Of a stretch of 64,000 nucleotides of DNA, positions 8,233 through 18,660 are shown in pieces (the first letter of the stretch is position 1; the number at the start of each line of letters is the position of its first letter). The notes under the pieces are model-generated. The model ran no database searches, had not been told where the DNA came from, and saw only the letters and a list, made by a program, of their open reading frames with translations. The position numbers and the translations under genes were made by a program. The stretch is from Bacillus sp. AFS055030 (lineage in GTDB: Bacteria; Bacillota; Bacilli; Bacillales; Bacillaceae_G), in the NCBI RefSeq assembly GCF_002574545.1, contig NZ_NUGT01000020.1, positions 1 through 64,000 of the forward strand, in the 5' to 3' direction.

Positions 8233-8297
8233 AACCATTTCTTTACCCGAGCTCCACGTTTGCACTTCCCCCTATTCTTAAATGAATAGGGGTTTTT
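8233..8297 (+). ncRNA. Candidate C-rich small RNA, about 65 nt
   Basis: A sigma-A promoter with perfect spacing (8198-8226) is followed only 40-odd bases later by a strong intrinsic terminator (CCCCTATTC/GAATAGGGG plus T5). The transcript would hold unpaired C-rich segments, ACCCGAGCTCC around 8245-8254 and TTCCCCC around 8267-8272. These resemble the Shine-Dalgarno-binding C-rich loops of regulatory RNAs such as RoxS/RsaE and FsrA in Firmicutes. It is not recognisably one of those by sequence. No start codon with a ribosome site lies inside it. Confidence 0.55.
8268..8297 (+). terminator. Intrinsic terminator of the candidate small RNA
   Basis: Nine-base-pair perfect stem (CCCCTATTC/GAATAGGGG) with a 6-base loop and a T run. 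Confidence 0.85.
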
Positions 8298-8308
8298 ATT
8301 TTGTAAAA

Positions 8309-8349
8309 TAAAAAAAGTCAGCTTCTAGAAATAGAATCCGACTTTTTTT
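8309..8349 (-). terminator. Intrinsic terminator of the cold-shock gene
   Basis: Reading the minus strand, AAAAAAAGTCGGATTC begins a long stem whose distal arm ends GACTTTTTT. The A/T runs on both sides make it bidirectional. Confidence 0.75.
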
Positions 8350-8352
8350 ATA

Positions 8353-8553
8353 TTATGCTTTTTGAACGTTAGTTGCTTGTGGTCCGCGTTGTCCTTGTTC
8401 TACATCAAAAGTAACTGCTTGACCTTCGTCTAATGATTTAAATCCTTCAGACTGAATTGCTGAAAAGTGAACAAATACATCATCACCATTTTCACGCTCG
8501 ATGAATCCAAAACCTTTTTCTGCATTGAACCATTTTACTTTACCATGTTCCAT
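8353..8553 (-). CDS. Cold-shock protein, CspA/CspB family
   Basis: A 66-aa single cold-shock domain that binds single-stranded RNA and DNA. Both RNA-binding motifs are present: RNP1 KGFGFI at residues 13-18 and RNP2 VFVHF at 26-30. Length and C-terminus ([10 protein letters not shown]) are standard for Bacillus Csp proteins. AGGAGG precedes the ATG. The 5' untranslated region reaches past 8590. Which of the several paralogues it is cannot be told. Confidence 0.95.
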   Translation of the reverse strand: MEHGKVKWFNAEKGFGFIERENGDDVFVHFSAIQSEGFKSLDEGQAVTFDVEQGQRGPQATNVQKA

Positions 8554-8817
8554 ATTTTATTGCCTCCTTATGTGTTTAAACACATTTAATGTTATTACTA
8601 TAACAATTTAAAGGAAGATAATCAAATTGTCATACGAAAAAAATAGGACTTTCCACTTATTTAATTGGAAATTAAAGGATTTTCTTCAAATTTTATCGTT
8701 TTCCTTAGAAAATAGATGCGATCAACAATGAGTAATAAATGATTAGATAGACACCAGCCCTATATTTTCTTCATATGATACTGAGTAAAATTAAAAAGTA
8801 TGAAGAGAGTGATCAAT

Positions 8818-9195
8818 ATGTCAACTTGTCAAAAACTTGCCGATATGATTGGAGGAGTAGTTGTTCAAGCTACACCTGTATGTGTAATTATGCGTCTTCG
8901 TGATATTAATGCAACTATTTTAGGTCGTAGGACTCGTTCTCCATTAGCACTTCCATTTATGCTATCTTTTGAGGATAATGGTTTAAACCTTGGTGAATCA
9001 GTTGTCCGCCAGAAAGAAATTAACCCACTAATGACTGCTTTACGTAAAAGGGGAATTACAGTGACTGCAGTTCATAACCATTGGCTGTTTGATAAACCAA
9101 GATTGATGTATATGCATTGGGAAAATGTTAATTTAGATCCAGCTGAATTTACAAAAGTTAGTTTTGAAGCGGCAAAGGAAGCAGGTTTATTTTAA
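8818..9195 (+). CDS. LppY/LpqO-family (DUF1259) protein
   Basis: A 125-aa protein of the DUF1259 (LppY/LpqO) family. The signature is VTAVHNHWLF near residues 82-91 followed by PRLMYMHWENV, with two conserved His residues that suggest metal or ligand binding. Longer relatives carry two copies of this domain and a signal peptide; this is a single-domain cytosolic form. ATG at 8818 follows GAGAGTGATC; the in-frame ATG at 8800 lies inside that site. Function is unknown. The gene stands alone. Confidence 0.75.
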   Translation: MSTCQKLADMIGGVVVQATPVCVIMRLRDINATILGRRTRSPLALPFMLSFEDNGLNLGESVVRQKEINPLMTALRKRGITVTAVHNHWLFDKPRLMYMHWENVNLDPAEFTKVSFEAAKEAGLF

Positions 9196-9267
9196 AGATA
9201 CTTACTTGAAACAAAAGTGATTAAAATTATATAAAGTAAAAAAACAAATTATTGCAATCGAAAGAGC

Positions 9268-9304
9268 AATTGGACAAACCACTGTTCCGATTGCTTTTTT
9301 TAAT
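9268..9304 (+). terminator. Intrinsic terminator after the DUF1259 gene
   Basis: AGCAATTGGACA/TGTTCCGATTGCT imperfect stem followed by seven T residues. Confidence 0.7.
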
Positions 9305-9329
9305 TAGTTTTCTTTTTTCAAAAACTACT

Positions 9330-9517
9330 TTATGAAGTATGTTTAGGTAGTACTGCAAGCATTGGATGATATTCCGTAGTCATGATTCCAGCGATCTTTG
9401 CTGGATCTTCTTCGATCAGTTTTGGGAATTTTTCCTCATTTTCAACTTCAATTATTGAATCCAATGAGGTAAAGAAGGATTTCGAACTGGCCCAAATACT
9501 AGATTATTATCCGCCAT
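9330..9517 (-). pseudogene. YciI-like protein, truncated and frameshifted
   Basis: Reading the minus strand, an ATG at 9517 with GGAGG nine bases upstream opens MADNNLVFGPV and runs to a stop at about 9455. Shifting frame near 9478 continues into FFTSLDSIIEVENEE, EEDPAKIAGIM and HPMLAVLPKHTS, ending at 9330. The joined product resembles the C-terminal half of YciI-type ferredoxin-like proteins (GP..D..G then EDPA.KAG then HP). The first half of the domain is missing, so the gene is both truncated and frameshifted. A single sequencing error would not explain the missing N-terminus. Confidence 0.6.
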
Positions 9518-9648
9518 TCTAAATTTACCTCCAGTTATTCTAACGATTTAAACACCTAAATATTTCACAAATTAGGTTCGAATACACTTCAAAATTTAAG
9601 AAATGCAGTAGGATATACTCTTTTGTCTTTTTTATTAATAATTTTTAA

Positions 9649-9678
9649 TTGTACAATTCAACAAAAAAGTTTTATTAT
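9649..9678 (+). promoter_or_regulatory. Sigma-A promoter of the marR-ABC operon
   Basis: TTGTAC (9649-9654), 18-bp spacer, TATTAT (9673-9678). The start point would fall inside the first operator at 9681-9695. Confidence 0.5.
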
Positions 9679-9680
9679 TA

Positions 9681-9712
9681 GTTTACAATGTAAACAGTTT
9701 ATAAAATAAACT
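9681..9712. promoter_or_regulatory. Tandem MarR-type operators
   Basis: Two adjacent palindromes with the same half-sites: GTTTACAATGTAAAC (9681-9695) and GTTTATAAAATAAAC (9697-9711). They are 16 bp apart centre to centre, immediately upstream of the MarR gene. This spacing places two dimers on nearly the same face of the helix. Autoregulation by the MarR protein is the simple reading. Confidence 0.7.
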
Positions 9713-9730
9713 AATGTAAGGAGTGAGATG

Positions 9731-10189
9731 ATGCCAGATTTTCAAAATGCAATCGATTTAACAAATTCGTTTGTTTCTATTGCGCGTCAGCTTAAAAGAA
9801 TAAACTTACAAACCGCAACAAAACTTGGGATAACCTTCCAGCAGTTAATAATTCTAAATTCAATTCGAAATAATGAAGGTCTATCACAAAAAGAATTAAC
9901 TGAACGAATTAGTACTGCTAAAAGCAGAGTAAGTCTTAGTATTGATGAGTTGGAGAAGAAAAATTATGTAAAAAGAGAAACATCAACTATTGATCGCCGA
10001 GAAACACAATTATTTTTAACACCTGATGGGGAAGCTTTATGTCAACGGTATCGTGAAGAATCAGAAGCATATAAAAGTTTAGCAAATTCACTGGAACAAT
10101 TTTCACAGGATGAGCTTACTATACTTATAGACATGCAAAAAAAAATTTTAACTGATTTATTAAATGAACAAACGAATTGTTCGAAATAA
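9731..10189 (+). CDS. MarR-family transcriptional repressor
   Basis: A 152-aa winged-helix regulator: TFQQLIILNSI, the recognition helix region STAKSRVSLSIDELEKK and the wing with TIDRRET are all typical of MarR proteins. ATG at 9731 is seven bases from AAGGAG (9718-9723); an ATG at 9728 is too close to it. The gene is followed after 15 bases by an ABC exporter, the usual arrangement for a drug-responsive MarR repressor controlling efflux. Tandem operators lie just upstream. Confidence 0.9.
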   Translation: MPDFQNAIDLTNSFVSIARQLKRINLQTATKLGITFQQLIILNSIRNNEGLSQKELTERISTAKSRVSLSIDELEKKNYVKRETSTIDRRETQLFLTPDGEALCQRYREESEAYKSLANSLEQFSQDELTILIDMQKKILTDLLNEQTNCSK

Positions 10190-10204
10190 GGAGGACGTAT
10201 CATT

Positions 10205-12043
10205 ATGTCAGGATGGGGTGGTGGACCTCCAATGGGTCCCCATGGTTTTGGGCGGATGAAATTTGATGAAAACGCACAAAAACCAAATATTACAAAGGCA
10301 ATATTACTTAGAATTGGAAAATATTTTATTCCGTATTGGAAACAAACTTTACTTGTCGTGCTTATATTATTAATTACTTCAGTACTAGGCATTTTACCGC
10401 CGATCATCATTCAACATATTGTTGATACTGCATTACCAAACAAAGATTTAAGTCTTTTAATCTATCTCGTACTTGCCTCACTTAGTACGACGATTATTTC
10501 AGGGTTATTAGGTGTGTATCAAAATTATTTAAATGCATATGTTTCTCAAAAAATTATTTACGATATGAGAAACCAAATGTATCTTCATTTACAACAAATG
10601 CCACTCCAATTTTTTTCTAATGTAAAGCAAGGTGAAGTAATTACTCGAATGACGAGTGATATTTCAGGTGTTAAAGCTGTATTTGATAATACAATAGTGA
10701 ATTTCGCTAATAATCTATTCATCTTAATTTCAACTGCTACCACACTGTTAATAGTGAATTGGAGGCTTGGGATATTAGGGTTAATCATTGTACCATTATT
10801 TATTCTACCGACGCGTAAAATGGGTAATGTTCGTTGGAGTATTTCAAAACAAACACAGGAAAAGACAAGTGAGCAAAATCATATTATACAAGAAACATTA
10901 AATATTAGTGGTTATTTATTAATGAAGCTTTTTACAAAGGAACAAAGGGAATTTAAAAATTTTGATGACATTAATGTACAGGCTACTAATCTTAAAATAA
11001 AGGAATCGATGGCAGGGCGCTGGTTTATGATGATTCTATCAACCTTTACTAGCATCGGCCCAATGCTCATTTATTTATATGGTGGATATTTATATATTCA
11101 CGATCAGATTACAATTGGAGCGATTATTAGCTTTGTTGCATTACTTGGTCGTTTATACGGACCAGTTGGACAATTAACCAATCTTTATGTAAATATTACA
11201 AGTTCAATCGCTTTATTTGAACGTATTTTTGAATATTTCGATATGAAATTAACGATTAAAGATCGTGATGATGCTACCGAAATGAATGTTACTCATTTAG
11301 ATATTGAATTTAGCGATGTATCATTTTCATACCAGAAGGATAAAACAGCATTGCGAAATATTTCTTTTATTGCTCCATCTGGTACGATGACTGCATTAGT
11401 TGGTCCGAGTGGTGCTGGTAAAACAACAATCACTAATTTAATTCCTCGTTTGTATGATTTGACATCAGGCTCAATCAAAATTGGCGGTCGTGATATTAGA
11501 GAATTCACGCTAGAATCATTACGGTCTCATATTGGACTTGTTACACAGGATAGCTATTTATTTAATGGAACGATTAAAGAAAACTTATTATATGCAAGCC
11601 CGGATGCATCAGATGAAGAAATTATGAATGCTTGTAAGGCAGCATATATTCACGATTTCATAATGGGCTTACCAAAAGGTTATGAAACAATTGTTGGAAA
11701 TCGAGGAATCAAGCTTTCAGGAGGCGAAAAACAAAGAATTTCAATCGCTCGTGTATTATTGAAAAACCCTGAAATTATTATTCTTGATGAAGCAACTTCC
11801 TCGTTAGATACCTTATCTGAATTTTATATTCAAAGTGCAATACAAGGATTATTAAAAAATAAAACGTCCATAGTGATCGCACACCGACTTTCAACGATTA
11901 TGGCTGCCGATCATATCATTGTGTTAAAGGATGGGCAAATCGTTGAAGAAGGCAAAAATGAAGAGTTGTTAATGAAAAATGGATTATATAAAGAATTATA
12001 CAATAAACAATTTGGTAGAAAAGCAATCGCATCAATTGAATAA
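10205..12043 (+). CDS. ABC exporter, fused membrane and ATPase domains
   Basis: Half-transporter of the MsbA/BmrA type (612 aa), working as a homo- or heterodimer to export drugs or lipids. The N-terminal 16 residues are Gly/Pro rich (WGGGPPMGPHGFG). Six membrane helices follow to about residue 320, then the ATPase: Walker A GPSGAGKTT at about 402-410, signature LSGGEKQRISIARVL, Walker B IIILDEAT, H-loop IAHRLST. It is co-transcribed with the MarR repressor, so expression is probably induced by a substrate of the pump. The substrate is unknown. Confidence 0.93.
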   Translation: MSGWGGGPPMGPHGFGRMKFDENAQKPNITKAILLRIGKYFIPYWKQTLLVVLILLITSVLGILPPIIIQHIVDTALPNKDLSLLIYLVLASLSTTIISGLLGVYQNYLNAYVSQKIIYDMRNQMYLHLQQMPLQFFSNVKQGEVITRMTSDISGVKAVFDNTIVNFANNLFILISTATTLLIVNWRLGILGLIIVPLFILPTRKMGNVRWSISKQTQEKTSEQNHIIQETLNISGYLLMKLFTKEQREFKNFDDINVQATNLKIKESMAGRWFMMILSTFTSIGPMLIYLYGGYLYIHDQITIGAIISFVALLGRLYGPVGQLTNLYVNITSSIALFERIFEYFDMKLTIKDRDDATEMNVTHLDIEFSDVSFSYQKDKTALRNISFIAPSGTMTALVGPSGAGKTTITNLIPRLYDLTSGSIKIGGRDIREFTLESLRSHIGLVTQDSYLFNGTIKENLLYASPDASDEEIMNACKAAYIHDFIMGLPKGYETIVGNRGIKLSGGEKQRISIARVLLKNPEIIILDEATSSLDTLSEFYIQSAIQGLLKNKTSIVIAHRLSTIMAADHIIVLKDGQIVEEGKNEELLMKNGLYKELYNKQFGRKAIASIE

Positions 12044-12045
12044 AG

Positions 12046-12077
12046 AAAAAGCACAGAATTTAATCTGTGCTTTTTTT
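12046..12077 (+). terminator. Intrinsic terminator of the marR-ABC operon
   Basis: AAGCACAGA/TCTGTGCTT stem, six-base loop, T run. Confidence 0.88.
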
Positions 12078-12160
12078 CATTATGTATGTGTAAATTCATT
12101 AACCAATTTTTGACGTACTCTTCCTACTTTAATTATACCATAAAAAAATGGTCATTGTAG

Positions 12161-14836
<2,676 letters not shown>

Positions 14837-14852
14837 TTGTTGAAATGCAAAT

Positions 14853-14888
14853 GCCGTTTTCCTAATTTGGAAAGCGGCTTATTTTTAT
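14853..14888 (+). terminator. Intrinsic terminator of rph
   Basis: GCCGTTTTCC/GGAAAGCGGC stem-loop followed by a T-rich tail. Confidence 0.75.
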
Positions 14889-14965
14889 TGAAATAAATGA
14901 CAATTTTAGCCAATTAATGTTGTATAATATTCTAAAAAATAACAGATAGAGAGGAGACCATCATC

Positions 14966-15583
14966 ATGCTTTCATTTATATTAGTCGTATTAACATTATT
15001 TTTAATACCAGGACCCGCAGTACTTTTAACTTTATCCCAAACAATGAAAGGTGGGAAATGGAATGGCATCTTAACAGGCGTTGGGATTGCTGTCGGTGAT
15101 TTAATTCATACATGCGCATCTGTATTTGGATTATCGGCAATTTTAATGACTTCTTCTTTAGCATTTGAAATCGTTAAATATTTAGGAGCAGCTTATTTAT
15201 TTTATTTAGGAATCACTGCCATCATAAAAAAATCGAAAAACAGTAAAAAATCAACTGAACAAAAAGAAGTAAATAGTAAACTCTCCTTTCGTCAAGCAGT
15301 TCTGATCGAGGTATTAAACCCTAAAACTGCATTATTTTTCTTAGCACTTTTACCACAATTTGTACAACATAATGGGAACTCAGTAATCGTCCAACTTTTA
15401 ATGCTTGGTCTGACATTTGTATTACTTAGTATTTTGTATACAACTTTACTAGTGCTTTTATCAAGTGTAATCAAGAAAAAAATCTTTAGCAAAAAAACAA
15501 AAGGACCAAAATGGATGGGAAAAGCGATTGGCATCGTGTATATTGGGTTAGGTTTAAGAGTTGCTTTTCAAACACAATCATAA
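14966..15583 (+). CDS. LysE/RhtB-family amino-acid exporter
   Basis: A 205-aa membrane protein with six hydrophobic segments. The LysE family motif is at residues 10-28 (LFLIPGPAVLLTLSQTMKGG), and the mid-protein segment EVLNPKTALFFLALLPQFV is also diagnostic. Members export amino acids or related metabolites. GAGGAG precedes the ATG. It is a single-gene unit and its substrate is unassigned. Confidence 0.9.
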   Translation: MLSFILVVLTLFLIPGPAVLLTLSQTMKGGKWNGILTGVGIAVGDLIHTCASVFGLSAILMTSSLAFEIVKYLGAAYLFYLGITAIIKKSKNSKKSTEQKEVNSKLSFRQAVLIEVLNPKTALFFLALLPQFVQHNGNSVIVQLLMLGLTFVLLSILYTTLLVLLSSVIKKKIFSKKTKGPKWMGKAIGIVYIGLGLRVAFQTQS

Positions 15584-15604
15584 TCGTTTAATACGATTTA
15601 ATAA

Positions 15605-15653
15605 TAAAAAACAGGATGTCCCGAAATTATAAACAGGGGATCCTGTTTTTTAT
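15605..15653. terminator. Bidirectional intrinsic terminator
   Basis: AAAAAACAGGATGTCCC pairs with GGGGATCCTGTTTTTT. It separates the LysE gene (+) from the convergent CHY zinc-finger gene (-). Confidence 0.85.
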
Positions 15654-15690
15654 TTACGATCGTTAAAGAGGAAACGACTATAAAAACTAT

Positions 15691-15999
15691 TTACTCAAAA
15701 TACAAATGATAATGATTTTTGCATCCTGGATTAAAATCAGATTCACATTTAGGACATTTGTAGTTACAAGTCTGATATTCTTGAATTGTTAATTCCTCAT
15801 GACAGTTGCCACAAAGAATTGCATTTGTTTGCCATTCATCCTTGCTCCAGACTTTTGGTTCATGATTCGTACTTTCCTCATGGCAATAATAACATCCATA
15901 ATACGTATCACAGCATTTAAATTTAATGGCAATGATATCTCTTTCTGTATGGTAATGTTTACAACGTGTATGTAGATCAATTGAACCAATTACTTTCAT
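15691..15999 (-). CDS. CHY zinc-finger protein
   Basis: A 102-aa protein of the zf-CHY family. Cys/His ligands are spread through the chain: CKHYH at residues 13-17, CCDTYYGCYYCH at 29-40, CGNC near 63-66, and C.YKCPKCE near 78-85. Such proteins bind several zinc ions; the bacterial single-domain forms have no settled function. The upstream sequence carries GAGAGGTG before the ATG. It is a single gene. Confidence 0.85.
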   Translation of the reverse strand: MKVIGSIDLHTRCKHYHTERDIIAIKFKCCDTYYGCYYCHEESTNHEPKVWSKDEWQTNAILCGNCHEELTIQEYQTCNYKCPKCESDFNPGCKNHYHLYFE

Positions 16000-16046
16000 A
16001 TGTACACCTCTCGTTATACTACTTACTACTTTCTGACTTTTTAACC

Positions 16047-17147
16047 TTATTTTACGACTTCGAATAAGACAGCTAATCCGATTCCACCACCACTTCCAAT
16101 AGCAGCGACTACATAATTTGATTGTAAGTTTTTTCTTCTTTGTACTTCATAAAAAAGTCTCGTCACCATGATGCTCCCAGAAGCCCCATATGGATGACCA
16201 ATCGTTAGTGCACCACCACAACTGTTTAACTTAGAGGTAGGGATAGAAAGTTCCTTCGAACAGGCTAGTACTTTAGAAGAAAAAGCTTCGTTTATTTCAT
16301 ATAGTTCAATATCTGCTACTGTTAATTTGTTTCTACTTAATAAATCTTGAATTGCAGGGATCGGAGCCGCACCTGGATAATTAGGATGAACACCCGAAAC
16401 CTGACTGTCTACAAAGCGTAAAACCGGTTTTAAACCGTTTTTTATCGCTTCATTTTCCTCCATGATTAAAACAGCGGAGGCCCCGTCATGAATTCCACAA
16501 CTATTTGCAGCAGTGACTGTACCGTTCTTTTTAAATACAGGTTTTGCTCTTTTTAAAAGTTCTTCCATTTTCCTTTTTTTGAAAAACACTTCATCTTGAT
16601 CGACATCACCGACTGGAATAATTTCTTCATTGAAATATCCATTTTGATGAGATTCAAAGCTTCGTGTATAACTTAATAATGCATACTGATCTTGCGCTTC
16701 TTTTGTGATATCGTATTTTTTTGCTACATTTTCTGCAGCAATTCCCATATCTGGATCACCAATTTTGTCCGGTGCAAATCTCGCTCTAGCAGGAAATGGG
16801 GAGGTACTAGTACTTTCAACTCCTCCAGCAAGATAGCAATTTCCAGCACCGCCTTGAATGAAGTAACAAGCCATTCGGATCGCTTCTAATCCTGCACTAC
16901 ATTGACGATCAATTGTAATCCCTGGAACTGAAAGGGGAAGATCCGCTTCTAATGCAGAAACTCGAGCGATATTTCCACCTGGTCCTACAACATTGCCTAA
17001 AATGATGTCTTGAATTTTGTCTTCTAACCCACTTGCCAAAGCTTTTAGCAATGGGGCAGCAAGCTCATGTGGTTGAAAATCTCGTAATATTCCACCTTTT
17101 TTTCCAATAGGTGTTCGTTTCGCATTAACAATGACAGCTCTTTTAAT
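16047..17147 (-). CDS. yhfS: Thiolase-family protein YhfS, apparent ATT start
   Basis: Thiolase-fold enzyme (366 aa), third gene of the bioY-yhfT-yhfS operon. The first 32 residues (AVIVNAKRTPIGKKGG) are clearly thiolase, but that stretch has no ATG, GTG or TTG. The only in-frame codons able to start it are ATT at 17147, six bases after AGGTGA and overlapping the yhfT stop, or ATT at 17132. The nucleophile Cys83 (DRQCSAG) and the GHPYGASG His are present. The second catalytic Cys, normally C-x-G-G-G near the C-terminus, is Gly351 (AIGSGGGIG), so normal Claisen chemistry may be impaired. Starting at the TTG at 17051 would delete an essential strand. Confidence 0.85.
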   Translation of the reverse strand: MKRAVIVNAKRTPIGKKGGILRDFQPHELAAPLLKALASGLEDKIQDIILGNVVGPGGNIARVSALEADLPLSVPGITIDRQCSAGLEAIRMACYFIQGGAGNCYLAGGVESTSTSPFPARARFAPDKIGDPDMGIAAENVAKKYDITKEAQDQYALLSYTRSFESHQNGYFNEEIIPVGDVDQDEVFFKKRKMEELLKRAKPVFKKNGTVTAANSCGIHDGASAVLIMEENEAIKNGLKPVLRFVDSQVSGVHPNYPGAAPIPAIQDLLSRNKLTVADIELYEINEAFSSKVLACSKELSIPTSKLNSCGGALTIGHPYGASGSIMVTRLFYEVQRRKNLQSNYVVAAIGSGGGIGLAVLFEVVK

Positions 17148-18609
17148 TGTTCGTCACCTGCATTTCGATTTGTTTAATTAACTCTGCGCGTGCTATTTTT
17201 CCACTAGTCGTATACGGCATTTCATTTTGAAAAAACCATTTACGAGGTATTTTATAAGCTGATAAATGTGTTTTACAAAATCTTTTTAACTCAAACGAAT
17301 TCGATTTTCCTTTGATCACTGCCGCAACAATTTGACCCCAATACGGATTTGAAAGACCTACGACTGCAACTTCTTCTACATCAGGATGAAGAGCGATCAC
17401 CTTTTCGATTTCTTCGGGAAAAATACTAATACCTCCGTATAGAATCATGTTTTTTTCTCGTCCGTTAATTGTTAAAAAACCGGCTTCATCAATAAAGCCC
17501 ATATCATGAACAGTAGCCCAACCATCATCATCATGAATTGGGTGAATGGTTCTTTCATTTTCTTCAAAATACCCATTTATTAAATAGTTGCTTTTTACAT
17601 ATATTTTTCCAGTTTCATTCGGCTTAGCTAACTCTTGATCTGGTCGACGAATTTGTAACTCCACACCATAACATGGTTTTCCGACCGTTTTTGCCTTATG
17701 TACACCATCTTGATCAGACAAAACAGTAATGAAACTAAGTTCACTAGCTCCAAAAAATTCGTAGATCGTCATTGCAGGAAACAAATGACGAAATTCAATT
17801 TTGGATTTTTCAGTCCACTTTGCACCGGACGAAAGTATTTTTATCGCATGATGAACTTGAATACCTTCTTTTAATAATGCTTCAATCATTGTCGGAACAA
17901 CATAAACTGTCGTAATAGGCAAAGTATTGATTCGTGATAGTAAGTTTAAAGGAGAAAACTTTTCTAAAAGGATAACGGTTCCTCCTAAATATAATGTACT
18001 AATCGCACCATATAGAAAATGAGAATGGATTAAAGCTCCAGGTATAAGGATTTGATCCGTTTCATCTAAACCAAAGTCATAGCGATTGCAATCAAAGCTA
18101 GCAACCCATGAATTTTGAGAACGAATAAATGCTTTCGGGCTCCCGGTTGTACCAGAAGTAAATCCGACATAGAAAGGTAGGTTCTCAGTAATTTCTAATG
18201 AAGATAAAGAATCGAATTTATCAATTTCTAGTAAAATATCATCTAATACCTTTACATATGGATGAATCTTATGAATCTTTTTATACATTTCTTTTGTTGT
18301 AACAATGATAGAAGGATTCGAGAGTTTAATCCTTTTTTCCAAATCCGCTAGATTCCATTTCATATCATAAGGTACAGCGATCCATCCTGCTTTTGAAGCT
18401 CCTGCAAACATCTGCAAAAACGATATACCATTCGGTAAAAGAATACCAATTGTTTTCGAATTTGATTGATAAGATTGTAGCCAATTAGCCGTTTGATTAA
18501 TTAACTCATTCCATTTTTTGTAACTGATTTGTTGATTACTCGTATGGATCGCAATTTTATCAGGTGTCAATCTAGCGTTTTTCTGATAAGTTTCTGTAAT
18601 ATTTGCCAT
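17143..18609 (-). CDS. yhfT: Acyl-CoA synthetase (AMP-forming) YhfT
   Basis: A 488-aa member of the ANL superfamily that activates a carboxylic acid to an acyl-CoA through an acyl-AMP. Motifs in order: FTSGTTGSPKAF (P-loop) at about residues 150-161, EFFGASE (adenine-binding A5 region), the hinge at about 390 (INGREKNMILYGG) and the catalytic Lys near the C-terminus (TTSGKIAR). It lies between bioY and yhfS as in the Bacillus subtilis yhfU-yhfT-yhfS operon, and the BirA-type operator upstream ties it to biotin status. A pimelate or fatty-acid substrate is plausible but unproven. Confidence 0.88.
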   Translation of the reverse strand: MANITETYQKNARLTPDKIAIHTSNQQISYKKWNELINQTANWLQSYQSNSKTIGILLPNGISFLQMFAGASKAGWIAVPYDMKWNLADLEKRIKLSNPSIIVTTKEMYKKIHKIHPYVKVLDDILLEIDKFDSLSSLEITENLPFYVGFTSGTTGSPKAFIRSQNSWVASFDCNRYDFGLDETDQILIPGALIHSHFLYGAISTLYLGGTVILLEKFSPLNLLSRINTLPITTVYVVPTMIEALLKEGIQVHHAIKILSSGAKWTEKSKIEFRHLFPAMTIYEFFGASELSFITVLSDQDGVHKAKTVGKPCYGVELQIRRPDQELAKPNETGKIYVKSNYLINGYFEENERTIHPIHDDDGWATVHDMGFIDEAGFLTINGREKNMILYGGISIFPEEIEKVIALHPDVEEVAVVGLSNPYWGQIVAAVIKGKSNSFELKRFCKTHLSAYKIPRKWFFQNEMPYTTSGKIARAELIKQIEMQVTNN

Positions 18610-18624
18610 TTACAATCACCTCTA

Positions 18625-18652
18625 TAAAAAAGAGACACAACAAGAGTGTCTC
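18625..18652 (-). terminator. Intra-operon terminator between bioY and yhfT
   Basis: On the minus strand, GAGACAC, a seven-base loop and GTGTCTC are followed by TTTTTT. The ribosome binding site of yhfT (GAGGTGAT) comes directly after the T run. It would reduce readthrough so that bioY is made in excess over yhfTS. Confidence 0.8.
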
Positions 18653-18660
18653 ATCAGATT

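Noticed and set aside
16047-17051. yhfS as an N-terminally truncated pseudogene
   Set aside because: The conserved N-terminal codons continue in frame upstream to an ATT with a ribosome site, so the coding sequence is complete; only the start codon is odd.
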